Below, in pieces: positions 1 to 10,489 of a stretch of DNA of 64,000 nucleotides (within the stretch, counting starts at the first letter, position 1; every line of letters starts with the position of its first letter). The notes below the pieces were generated by a model, which was not told where the DNA came from, made no database searches, and worked only from the letters and a program-made list of their open reading frames with translations. The stretch comes from Solenopsis invicta (Eukaryota; Arthropoda; Insecta; Hymenoptera; Formicidae): contig NC_052665.1 of NCBI RefSeq assembly GCF_016802725.1, positions 23,812,501-23,876,500 on the forward strand, written 5' to 3'. The translations under genes were made by a program, and so were the position numbers.

Positions 1-2993
1 CATTTTTTACGGTCATTCTAAATTTTGTGTTCAATTCTATATAATCGCGAAGCCATGGAGATTGAGCAAACTGTAATACGCGATGAATTTTTGTTATGCG
101 AAGCCCATTGCGCATGCATTGTTGCAAATAACGGTAATGTATCACATACCGCTTTTTATCGTACAACGTTGCGAGAAGTTTTTTCTGCCGTGATCCTGGC
201 GGTTTATTGTGTGTAGGACAGAAAGGTAAGTCAGTGTGTCGATTGTACAGACATTGTGGATATGTGAGATCGATTTCTAGCACATACCCAGTGGGCGAAT
301 CCGAAGCGATCGCGTTCACGTCAAAATTGTCAACGTTTTCGACCCATTGAAACTCACCGTATGGTAATGATTGACACATCGCAAAACCATACATATTGTT
401 TATGTCAAAATACATTAGATAAGACGATGGTTTCGATGGATCGTAAGAACACATGTACTTATTATTGGCTTTAGCATATCTACCGAAGCATTGACTCAAA
501 CCACCGCGTATACCGCGTTCTATAAATAAGATCAAGTCTATATCGGTGAGCAACTCAAATCTTATGCGTGTTAGTTTCAACATTGCATCCCAAGTGTAGC
601 CTGGCAATGTGTAATAATGCGCGGGATCGAGACCATAACTATTAATGCTACTTTCGCGGAAGTTTTGAAAAATATTAGCCAATAATAAGACATCGGTCTT
701 GAGATATAGATCGCTGTATTCGCCCAGGGTTTTGATTGAGAACCGCTGCCAAACTTTCTGAGCATGAGCATAATCTGTCTGTGATACTGTCTGCTTGGTA
801 AGAGAACTATAAAATGATTCACGCGCTGGCAGTTGCGTTTCATACAGTTTGTCAACATTATCCACGTATTTATATGGAAAGACACCTTTGCGTGTCAACA
901 ATTCAAAGTCTTCGTTTGATAACGAGGAAAATTCCAAATGAGAAATTTTTAATTTATCAAGACTTAAAAACGATGCCAATTTGTCAAGACTTGAACTTAA
1001 AAACTTGTACGAATCGATGAACTGTAGCCGTATACAATTTCGTGCATTTTTGAAAATTATGTCTTTATAACAAGTATTTTCAACATATTTGGTAAAAGAT
1101 ATATATTTTTCTTTATTTATTGGTAGTAAATCGATTTTGCCTTCGAACGTGGTGGCAATTTCTTTTATGATGAAATGTGCATCGTAACCAGATAAATTAT
1201 GAAATACGATCGGAATAACGTACGAATTTTTGTAATTTAAATTACAATTTGAATGAGCTGCACCACGGTAAGACCCTGTCAAATGGCAATGATCGCGTAC
1301 ACGTATACTATTCGGTGCAAACGGTTTTTTACAGATATGACAATGACTCGCGTTACTGTATGCCTCTTGCTGCTCTTTAGTTAATGATTCCATAGGAACA
1401 TTGGCGGATATTCTGGCTTTCATGCTATGCGCCAGGTTTTCGAGTTCTTTCACGAACCACACGACGCAATCGTTATTGCGACGAAAATGATACTCTGACA
1501 ACGCGTCGTCGTATGAGCACTTAACATAATATGCTATACTAACTACCTCGTGATGCTGATACGAGAAATTTGAAGTGTTCTCTGTTCCTGACTCAATCTT
1601 CCGCAGTACGCACTCCAAATCTGAATAAACAACGAAGGGCACACGCTCTTTGTTATTGTAAATATCGAATTCAAGCCACTTGTTATCCTCGCTCGGTAGT
1701 AAAACGGCGCAGTCGTTTAATTGCTGACAATCTACTTTGTGCGACTGCAACTTTTCTTCTGAGCTGAAGTAATGCAGACAACTATAAAAAAAATAGAAGA
1801 CGATTTTTCACATTAAAACAATTTTTATAAGTGAGAAATATTTTTTTAACAGATTTTATTATTCTTACCGATCACAAATGTACTTTCTTCTTTTATTATT
1901 GTTCAGCTGTAAACTGATAGTCGTGACAGATTGTTTATACATGCAAAGTGGCCGAGGTTGTTATCACGTTCATCTTCCAAGTACAGTAGATTGGCATGCT
2001 TCTCCTTTTTATCCTTGATGACCCTTATCGGGAATACGCGTAGTTTCTTTTCTTTTCTGTCGAATTCGGTACCATACACATTTACCGACATGTCGTTCAA
2101 ACGTTCAAATTTTCCAATGTCTTTTATGTTCATTGGCAATGTTATGTCACTAACATTCAAGACTTCCGCGTAATGTGGATATGACGACTCCCGGTCTGCA
2201 TTTCTTTCGGCGGGGTACAGAGCGGCCACTACCACGCGAAACACGCATTGTCTTTCGATTGCACATTAATCACGGCACGTTTATTCTTTATTTCCCGCGG
2301 CAATTTGATGCAATATCCCGCGTGCATGGGATTATGTTTATTAATGTTTACCGTTAAATTCAGTATTCGCGTAAGAGTCCAACCGCTATCGCGTTCTTGG
2401 AACTCGTCGAGCATCGCCAACGTGACATCGATAACACTCTGCTGATACCATTCGCGCAAATTTGACGATTGATAAAGTTCATTGTTCCTCGTAGCGATAT
2501 TTTTAATACTACGTTCATCATGATTATTAACATATTCACCGTTAAATACGGTGTTCACCTTTACACTATCATGTTTCGCGATAGCGTCTTGCACTCGCTC
2601 AATCACCAAATCACTGGCGTCCTCCAAAAAATGTCGCGGCTCGATATAATCAACGTTAATAACAGCGCCAGTCACAATGTGATTCTTGAACGCGGCCTCG
2701 ATCTCGCGCCATATGAGCGATTTCTTATCATCAGCGCTAGTTCTTGCATAATTGCCACCAACATGCACGAAACGTCTTTCTAACTGCGCTTTTTCACCTT
2801 TCAGTCGCGCGATTCTTGACACAAGTGATTGTCTTTTTCCCACGGCGAGTCGAGGACGTTTGGCACTACAATGTTCTTCGAGCTGCGCGAGGCACTCGTC
2901 ACATCGTTGCAACCACTCAAAACATTCAGCTAAATTTGCAATCTGCAAGCATTGCTCGAGCAGTTCGCGTTCCACTCGCTCACTATTTTCCAT
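1..2993 (-). pseudogene. Polinton-type protein-primed family B DNA polymerase (5' part; runs off the left edge)
   Basis: This gene would replicate a Polinton/adintovirus-like genome by protein priming. The start at 2993 is chosen because the family opens with a long charged N-terminal domain, and about 254 codons are open down to 2229. A frameshift near 2235 moves reading to 2244-1903. Further in-frame pieces follow: a degenerate Cys/His finger region (about 1780-1640), an exonuclease motif YSDLEC (about 1600), a second zinc cluster with RDHCHLTG (about 1300), and polymerase motif A DINNMYG (about 405). Motif B and the DTDS motif C lie beyond the window. Many stops and frameshifts make it a pseudogene. 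Family membership is from recalled similarity to polymerases common in hymenopteran genomes. Confidence 0.85.
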
Positions 2994-3108
2994 TTTTTTC
3001 AGTTTTAGTATGTATCACACGCTTTCTCGGAGCACTTGCACGTATTTTGTTTACATGATTTGCAAATTTGCTGTGCACTTAGAACGTTACAGTGTCCGTT
3101 TATATATT

Positions 3109-3689
3109 TTAATTCACAAAAATCAGGAAGTATAGCGTATATCTCCACCAAGGATCATCCTGCTCTCTATTTCTCTTTTCAACCCATTGATTAAATAAAT
3201 TAATCACTGCAGGTTCGCGCTTATCGTCGCAGTTCTGTGGTGGTGGTGTATACACGTTTATTACAAGAAATTTGATGCACTGTCCATGACCAGCGGGAAT
3301 CGTAATCTGCTGAATGATATCGTATATAGAGATATTCTGGTAAATTTTTTTGCCCACTGGTATTTGTTTAATTGCTTTTCTTCACAATTAACAAACGCGC
3401 ACAGATGGTCCAGTATGAGCAAATACAATTTTCTTTTCCTGTAGTCTGACAATCTACAAACACGTTCTGAGTTAATAATGACACCTTGTCTCACGGCACG
3501 TTCACAAGTCCCGCGTATTCCTAATTCTCGATCGCGAAGGAATTTTATCGACGATACTCGTCGTCGTAGAACATCGCTTTCTTCTTCTTCCGGCATAAAC
3601 ACATTATCGAGAACGTACATGATTTTTTCTAGATCAAAATCTATAAATAGATTTATGTCTATATCAAGCACTGCGTCGTCAAACTCCAT
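3109..3689 (-). pseudogene. Unknown Polinton-associated protein, frameshifted
   Basis: The frame starts with ATG at 3689 and reads an acidic N-terminus (EFDDAVLDIDINLF) to about 3350. There the homologous reading shifts frame and continues to a stop at 3109, ending in the aromatic-rich tail WWRYTLYFLIF. Joined, it would be about 190 residues. It lies just upstream of PolB on the same strand (116 bp gap), so it could share a transcript. I recall similar proteins beside PolB in ant Polinton-like elements but know no function. No P-loop is visible, so this is not the packaging ATPase. Confidence 0.55.
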
Positions 3690-4340
3690 TTTTGACTGCG
3701 TTTAATGTGAACTTCAATATGATCAACCATTTTTTAGAGAGTAACTATTACGATTGATTTGGTGTCCACATCGAGACTGATCGTATAATATATTCGCCAA
3801 ACTTATAACCGAAACATGAGTTTTGTTTAATCGATCGAAATATTAACGCTTGCCTCTTACATCATCTAAATATTGTTTCAACGTACAGCTGCCGGACTAT
3901 CGGCGCTTATCTTTACTAAGAAAGATATCTTGCAAGATTAGACATGTCACTGGGCGACAACCGCGCACGAAAGAGAGCTCACGTAAACAAATCTAAATAT
4001 TATTTTAACGCGTTATTAGCACAGCCAAAAGAGCTGTTCAGCGCTTTTCTCTCTCTCTCTCTCTCCCTCCCTCCTCTCTCTCTCTCTCTCTCTCTCGCAT
4101 CCATCTTGACCAAAAATTATTAGAAGATAGCGAGCGGCGGCGGCGGCGGCGGCTGGCCCCGCGAAAATAGCCGCGCACACCCCACAAAATATTCGCCATC
4201 GTATCGCTTATCCCCCTCGTGATGACAGACATTTCCGATTACAAAAGTACAGTCATACCCACCTCCTCGCGGTGTGATTTATTATGTTTATGTAAACAGA
4301 GGAACAAGTACATGGTCCATGTTTACATTAAATGATCAGT
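3690..4340. other. Non-coding stretch with microsatellites
   Basis: No gene can be supported here. The stretch holds a (CT)n tract at about 4048-4097 and a (CGG)n tract at about 4135-4153. The open frame across these tracts is low-complexity (Arg/Glu repeats) and is not a gene. Confidence 0.6.
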
Positions 4341-4344
4341 TGCC

Positions 4345-4770
4345 TCCACGCGGCACATTTCAAGAACATGGTCCTCGAATCGTTATCACTGTTTATTTAA
4401 ACATTGATTACGCAGAACTATCGGTTAGGTTCATACACGTGTCCCCGATTTAATTCCCCCCTCGCCCCGCCCCGGTCGCGTGACATCGTCTCCGGTTAGA
4501 TCCCCCGTGAGACCCGAAATATTCCCCCCTTCACCGCACGCGGCACATTTCAAAGGTGTCAAATTTATTTAAACATCGGTCAAGAACATGGTCCTCGAAT
4601 CGTTATCACTGTGTATAAACATTGATTACGCAGAACTACCGGTTAGGTTTACACGCGTGCCCCCGTTTTAATCCTCCCCCACCCCCACCCGGTTTGGTCC
4701 ACCCGCGTGACCTTATCTCCGGTTAGGTCCCCCCGCGCGACCTGAAATATTCCCCCCCTTCCCCGCACCC
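4345..4770. repeat. GC-rich tandem duplication of about 220 bp
   Basis: The phrase CATGGTCCTCGAATCG occurs at 4367 and again at 4587, with matching flanks that include CATTGATTACGCAGAACTA, CTCCGGTTAG and a C-run before CGAAATATTCCCCC. The unit is about 220 bp and is repeated twice with substitutions and a small insertion. It is much more GC-rich than the Polinton around it and abuts the broken metalloproteinase fragment, so it may be an insertion. Confidence 0.75.
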
Positions 4771-5275
4771 CCCTGAGATCCCCGAGTTAGAATCCGCGTA
4801 TGCATTCTACTAATGTCAGCGGCAGCGATAAGTCTATTGGTAGAGAAACCCATAGATATCGCGTGTGCAACAACTCCACCTTTTCCGTCAAATACTTCTC
4901 TCCAAATTTGAGCTTGGAATAAATCCGACATCGTGTGTCTACTCGCCTCGTACAATATCATAATATCAAGCCCCAGTATTTTACGCTCGAAAGTTAATGA
5001 TGTCTTTGCTGCCCACAAGGAGAATGCCTGTTCAGCCATTGTCAGAGTCGATTTATCGGCAAATTGAAAATTCCACGTTATATGCGTTTTTGTCTACTTT
5101 GGCGTTTGCCTATTTTGTTTGTAGTGTGGAATATTCCGATTACCGCATCGCGGTCGACGCATCACATTTCTTGTCACGTTATTCAAAGTACCGTCACCAG
5201 ACAATTGATAATATTATTGAAAAAGCGCAAGTGCATGAGTTACACCCGAATTACCCATCGAAAGCTGCGTGTTAG
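4760..5275 (-). pseudogene. Matrix metalloproteinase-like (matrixin) fragment with cysteine switch
   Basis: Minus-strand reading gives a peptidoglycan-binding-like propeptide tail (ALALFQ, stop, YYQLSGDGTLNNVT) and then MRRPRCGN, which matches the MMP cysteine switch PRCG (codons about 5153-5142). After one more stop come HITWNFQFAD, AFSLWAAKTSLTF and DIMILYE. These follow the order of an MMP catalytic domain start, as do VFDGKGGVVAHA and a degenerate loop. The zinc motif HExxHxxGxxH should come next but is missing: reading runs into the GC-rich repeat near 4778. Matrixins cleave extracellular matrix, and some insect viruses carry captured copies. Whether this is Polinton cargo or an inserted host fragment is not settled by this sequence alone. 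Confidence 0.7.
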
Positions 5276-5667
5276 TTGAGATAGTCATATTTGTAAAGAT
5301 ATTATATCACATCAACATCTTGAGACACGCAATTCTCTGGTTTAACAGCAAAAATAGTGGTAACGACAAAAATGAGCGTAACATGCATCGCGAGCAGTTT
5401 GAGGTGATAAAAGTCAATTAACGTTAGATGCGTTGCGTATTCGCGACTGGAAGAATACTAGATTGATCAAGCTGTAGTTTTGGCTACTTATAAAGAATGC
5501 GATACAAAATGAAAAAGGAGGAAGGAAATGTCGGCGAAAAAAGATACCGATTGCGAAATAACTTTTTTTATTTGTCATAAGAGAATCGCACAACATTGCA
5601 AAAACGTGTAATTATGTACATTAGTAAATTTATGAGAGATAATACAATGTTGTTAGTAATACTGTGC

Positions 5668-5824
5668 TAACGGCAGCGTATAATTAAAGCATTGAATCGC
5701 GCAAGTTTATCAAAAGAGAACAAAGGCGGTAGAAAACTTCTTATCGCGGCTGTGGTCGTCGTCGGCATTATCCTCGTTATTTCTGTTATTACAGTGCTAG
5801 AGACCATATTTCCGTCAAGTCATT
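5668..5824 (+). other. Short plus-strand reading with a transmembrane segment
   Basis: After an in-frame stop at about 5668 there are about 50 codons ending at TAG 5824. A basic stretch (KENKGGRKLL) precedes about 20 hydrophobic residues (IAAVVVVGIILVISVITVL). This resembles the C-terminal anchor of a small membrane protein. No convincing start was found upstream, so it may be the tail of a broken plus-strand gene or chance. The rest of 5280-5790 shows nothing else I can name. Confidence 0.3.
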
Positions 5825-6565
5825 AGCGTCGGAGGAAGTAAAAAGCGCCGAAAGTCTTCCATCTCGTTTGCGGTCATCGTCGTTATCTTCAATATTTTCG
5901 TCATCCTCGATGATGTCACCATTGCCGCCATCATCGTCGTCGTCATCGTCGCAAAACTTGCCAATATCGAGATCTCGAGTCTCCCTCTTATTTCTTTTTG
6001 TTTTGATGAATGTAAAATTGACGGTGAAAATAGATTCTTTGTGCGTTGCGACCACCATTCGTACAATTTAATAACGTTATCCATAGCACAATTTTTAACA
6101 TGTCGCCTGCAGTAGAACGATCTTGATGCTTTCAAATCCCTGAGTCTCTCAATGTCCTCGAAGTCAACCTCGATACTGTCTATTCTGCACTCGTGATCCT
6201 CGTCAAGATTCTGTTGCAGCCACGTCTTTTTTTAAAGCCTTTTAACGTATATAATGACTTCGTCATTCTTACCATCAAATAGTCCGTCGAATACAGCGCA
6301 TCTAATTAGTATTTTTTGCTTGTCAAAACTCAATATCGCTATCTTTCCAGTGCAGGTGATGGTGATGATCCGTTAAGCAATTTGCTTGTTTTTTATAATC
6401 CTTTGTCAGAAGATTCCATGGTAGTGGCACATAAAATACATAATGTGTAAGTTCGTCTCCTTGTCGCAGGACAGCTACCTCCTTAACTCGAAAATTGTTA
6501 CCCATGATAAATCCTTGTATGTTTACAAAGATTGGTACGTCACTCAATTCACGCGCGTATGCCAT
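5789..6565 (-). pseudogene. Conserved Polinton-associated protein of unknown function
   Basis: Starts with ATG at 6565 (AYARELSDVPIFVNIQGF) and is open to 6323. It continues through frameshifts with recognisable family pieces: an acidic segment DEDHECRIDSIEV near 6200, then CRRHVKNCAMDNVIKLYEWW near 6110-6060. An Asp-rich tail follows (5789-5990). I recall proteins with the same N-terminus and the same C..H...C/WW ending next to PolB and capsid genes in hymenopteran Polinton-like elements, and know no assigned function. It lies between the MMP-like fragment and the capsid-like gene, all on the minus strand. Confidence 0.6.
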
Positions 6566-6728
6566 TTTTTGTCGTCAAGAAAAAAGATGAGAATGAACGA
6601 TAGATGCGAACTGTTTGATTTCGCAGAAGCAAATGCGTTTTTTTATAGATCAGCAATGACAAGTTGCGTAACAGTAGTAGTACTAGCATTGATGTTATCT
6701 TTATCGAGGTTTGCGGTTTTAATATTCA

Positions 6729-7959
6729 CTACACGATTTTGCGTACTACATTTGTTAAAGGATTATATTGCACCACTCTGTCATGAATAATCAGACAATA
6801 AGCCGTAGTATTTTCCGGAATATTTTCTTTACACTCGAATTCGATGCGAACGTCTACAGTGGCGCTTTTCACCGATACGTTTTGCCTTGAACAATCAATA
6901 ACCACGAGAGAGCCATTGTCTAAAAATTCTACGAAAGACAAAAGAGGTTTGCGATTGCATCCATAATAAACTTTTCTAATTTTGTGTACATATCGTACAA
7001 TATAGCGTACTTATGATTATCGTAATCTAAATTCATATTGTCGTAAGGATAAAATTCGGAATTTAAATATAATTTTACATTGGTAAATGTACAATGATCA
7101 AATTTAGAGGCATCTTCCGCGAAAATGATTTGTCTTCCTGTTTGCAACGTGAAAATTATATATTGCGGTTTCTCCAATTGTGTAGCAGTTTTTACAGTTC
7201 ATGAATGTTTGGTAGTGCTCTGTAACAGCGGAAACTCGTACAAGTTCCAAGATCGAAAGCCCGTGCTAAGATATCGACCACTCTCCAATGTTCGTAAAAG
7301 CGCCAATTTGTTAACATCGTTCAACATCACGTGTGGCATCTTCCATTGTACTCTTAATAGAGTTAGTACCCGTTCTTTCGCGGAAATACTTGCGATTATG
7401 CAATTGGCGTCATTGAGTGCGCGTATAAGAATAAGTTCGTGACGCGCATTGATAATCAGACGTTTGTAATCCTCGCAAAATCCTAGAAGAACATTGAGAG
7501 GTACACAATAGTTAAATTCCCTCGCAGTCCGTTGCATCACGATGTCCCATCCTGCATTTTTCAATGTTCTGTTTTGTTTGTCTGTTAGCGATACATAATT
7601 GTGCTCGTTATACCTACGTTTCTATTTCTATCGATCTCTACGGCATCAAGTTCATATCGAATCTCACCGAAAATAAACGCTACACAATTATTAACTCTTC
7701 TCATTGGCGTCATTGTCGAACTACCCTTATCTTTCGATGTCGACGGCGCGTTAATCTGTTTTAGCGAAAACTTTTCCTTGACGTACAGAAAACTCTCACA
7801 TGGTAGAGTATACAAATCCTGCTGTTGCATCGGTATGCGTATCTCATCGCTATATCCAAAAGTGGTGTTTCTATACGATTTGTAAGTGTGAGTTTCGATT
7901 TTAACAATACAATCGTCGAAGACGAGCTCACCGCCGATACTTAGAATATCCTGGGCCAT
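6729..7959 (-). pseudogene. Major capsid-like protein of the Polinton-type element
   Basis: ATG at 7959 (AQDILSIGGELVFDDCIVKI) is open to 7585. Reading then continues in a second frame 7564-7199 (NYCVPLNVLLGFCEDYKR), passes an in-frame stop to 7177-6929 (FDHCTFTNVKLYLNSEFYPY), and shifts again to 6941-6729 (DRVVQYNPLTNVVRKIV). Total length is about 400 codons. The order and motifs match a family I recall from hymenopteran Polinton-like elements. I infer a double-jelly-roll capsid role from the LYLNSEFYPY region, which resembles the tail of such proteins. One nonsense codon and at least two frameshifts make it non-functional. Confidence 0.65.
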
Positions 7960-8128
7960 ATTCTTTTCTCACGACGAAACCAAGCAATCGTAAAAACGCA
8001 ACATTCGCTGTCCTCAATTCACGTTTTCTTCCTCTCGTCCTTGCAACGTTATTCGTGTCTCTTTCCGGATACGTTCGCGGTGCATTTCCTTTCGCGTGAG
8101 ACTCGTTCAGAATGAGCATTGTTTGCAT
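7928..8128 (-). CDS. Small basic ORF upstream of the capsid-like gene
   Basis: A 66-codon minus-strand ORF (MQTMLILNESHAKGN...) lies between the end of the structural-type gene (stop 8142-8144) and the capsid-like gene, overlapping the latter's start by 32 bp. It is rich in Arg and Asn. The tight packing is typical of a compact virus-like gene block, which is the main reason to list it. I recognise no domain, and its true end may be earlier than 7928. Confidence 0.35.
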   Translation of the reverse strand: MQTMLILNESHAKGNAPRTYPERDTNNVARTRGRKRELRTANVAFLRLLGFVVRKEYGPGYSKYRR

Positions 8129-8348
8129 ACGAGCATATCTATCATTTTCGTCGTAAGTAAAGTCGAATCACTACTTCCTCACCGTGAAAATCGATCGCTC
8201 ATCTGTTCTGATCGACGACGCGCAACATAATATTGGTGACGCTCCGCGCAATAACGGGAAGATAAATGATTTGAACCGGCGTGATCGACAATTTATATCC
8301 CGGTGGAACGTTCGTTTTGAATTTGTGAATCGTATACACCGGCTTATC

Positions 8349-8361
8349 GTTGCTACACGCG
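8349..8361. repeat. Target-site duplication, left copy (LINE)
   Basis: GTTGCTACACGCG occurs here and identically at 9930-9942, immediately outside the LINE on both sides. Confidence 0.9.
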
Positions 8362-9929
8362 TTTCTTTTTTTTTTTTTTTTTTAGTTGGGAAACGCCTTT
8401 ATGGGTTCCCGGTCCTGTGAGGACAGGAACGCGGAGTATGTGAAACTCGCCGACCTAACTGGTAACCGGCATACTCACTAAAACCCAACTTTTTCCGGCG
8501 TCTGGGCTCGGGACGGATCACGGGATCGAACTAAGCATGCACCGCGATCCGTCCTAGCCCAAACGCGTCCCCGCCCGAGAGCAGGAACCCCCCTCCGAAG
8601 TTAGCGGCCAAAGCTCAACCGAAGTCGAGCCCCAGCCGCCCGAACCGGGATGCCGGGTGTGCGTCGGACCCCCCTGGAAGAGGGCCATAGGTACGCATTC
8701 CCGCATCCCCAGCCCCGAGACGGGTCAGCCGGGCAACTACCCCGCCGCTGATTCCGCTCGAAGCGTACCTCCTCAACAGTGGAGAGGATAGGGCTCTCTG
8801 TCCGGTCTAGCCGGCGCTGTGAGAGTCCCCCCTCCCTTGTTCCTTTCCGGCCATCCCCCCTTCACCCTTCCCTGAGGAAGGGGGAAAGAGGGAAATGTAG
8901 CCGCGCCACTGGGTTGTCCCTGGCGGCGACAGATCCGTCGCCGCCAAGACACCGGCGATCTCTGAATGCGGGCAGGAAGAGGGCGACAGAACTCACCCTC
9001 TCCCTACCCACTGCCCGCATTTTTTATCATTAAGGGAGAGGAGAAGGTCCATGTTGATGCAGGAACCTTCTGCGCCTCCCCCCCCCCCTCTTCGCCTTCT
9101 CTCTGGCGGCGCATCGGGAGCTTTCTCCCGCGCCCGCTCTGCCGCCTCCTTCTGCAACATGACAGTGTCGCAGAAGGAGGCCACTGCCGCCCATTCGTCG
9201 GCACTGGCAAGCATCCGCCCCACCACCGTGGGGAGGTCGAGACCGGCCCTTATTCTGTCGGCGAGGTCACGGTGCTCGACAGCCCAGGCCGGACATACCT
9301 CTAAGGTATGTTGCGCCGTGTCCCTCGCCTCTGGGCAGTAGTGGCACTTCATGGTGGCCTCCCGCCCAACCTTCTCGTGCAGGTATTCTCCGAAGCACTC
9401 ATGCCCAGAGAGCACCTGCGTCACGTGGAACAAGAGATCCCCGTGCCCCCTGCCCACCCATTCTCTGAGAACGGGACCAATGGCCTCGACCACCCTCAAA
9501 CCAGCCCTGGCATGGGGCAGACGTCCCCGCCAGTGCTCGACCACCTCTCGGTGGGCTTCGTTCCGCCAAGTCTCCAGCATTTGCTGTGTGGCAGGCTCGC
9601 CCCCGCGGGCAAGCTCCTCCTTCCACTCGTGGGTGTCCGCGAGGGAACATGCCACGTAAGCCCACGGAGGCGAATCCGCCAGCAAACACACCGCCTCCCA
9701 GGAGATGGTGCGGTACGCGCGCGAGACCCTGATGGTCATCTTACGTTGCTCCCTCTGGAGCAACCTTATGTTATTATTGTTGGCCACCAGAGCCTCACAC
9801 CATACCGATGCCCCATACATCGCTATTGACCGCACCACCCCCATGTAGAGGCAGCGTACCCTCTCGGATGGACCACGCAGATTGGGCATTAGCCGGCTGA
9901 AACTGGAGACAGCGGCGCCCAACCTGGCG
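8362..9929 (-). mobile_element. 5'-truncated R1-like LINE insertion
   Basis: The element is flanked by a perfect 13-bp target duplication. On the minus strand it ends in a poly(A) tail (T-run at 8362-8383 on plus) after a GC-rich 3' UTR (8384-8992). It keeps only the 3' end of ORF2. It is inserted in the coding sequence of the Polinton structural-type gene, so it came after the virus-like element. Confidence 0.9.
8993..9922 (-). pseudogene. LINE ORF2 C-terminal domain (post-RT, zinc knuckle)
   Basis: An open minus-strand frame of 309 codons reads the end of an R1/TRAS-type ORF2. It has the thumb and linker region (RVRCLYMGVVRSIAMYGASVW, RLLQREQRKM) and then a CCHC-type knuckle (CHYC...H...C around ECFGEYLHEKVGREATMKCHY). 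EN and RT motifs are absent because of 5' truncation. The frame itself is not broken, suggesting a fairly recent insertion. Clade assignment is from recall. Confidence 0.8.
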
Positions 9930-9942
9930 GTTGCTACACGCG
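9930..9942. repeat. Target-site duplication, right copy (LINE)
   Basis: Second copy of the 13-bp duplication described at 8349-8361. Confidence 0.9.
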
Positions 9943-10489
9943 CCTGTGGTAATGTTACATTCTACGCAAATAATATTTACATTCATGATATTTACTGGTT
10001 CGTTGGACCGGTACCATTTGTTCGGTTGCAATACGCGAGATAAAAACCCAATAGCAAACCGATATTATTTAATTGGGTAAAATCGACTTGAAACACATCG
10101 TATCTCATTTTTCATAGTATTATCGTTAGCGCGAATAATTATCGAACGTTCATCCTTTTCATCATTGTCATCCTCGTAGTCAAAAAGGTAATCGGTATCA
10201 TCAGCAATTACATCAGAATATCTTCCGTCGCGGTTCTTACCGCTTATTCGTTGCTGGCGAAGTATGGCGGCTCTCAGAAATCTGTTTATAGCTGGTAATT
10301 TGTATGATCCTTTGGGAATCGTTATCGTTTTATTGTCAAAGTAAAATTTATTGTTCGTAGAATTAACGTACGGTATTGTGTTATACGTTTCAAAATGCGC
10401 AAATCCCAACTCGTACTCGCCGTCGTTGAAATCCAAAGCGGGAAAGTAACTTGCCAAAAGGACGCTGCTTCTTCCAGTTAGCGTGAGAA

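Noticed and set aside
4038..4232. ORF across the CT and CGG tracts
   Set aside because: Low-complexity Arg/Glu runs, no homology pattern.
9308..9829. 173-codon plus-strand ORF
   Set aside because: Antisense shadow of the LINE ORF2 C-terminus, which has zinc-knuckle and thumb motifs on the other strand.
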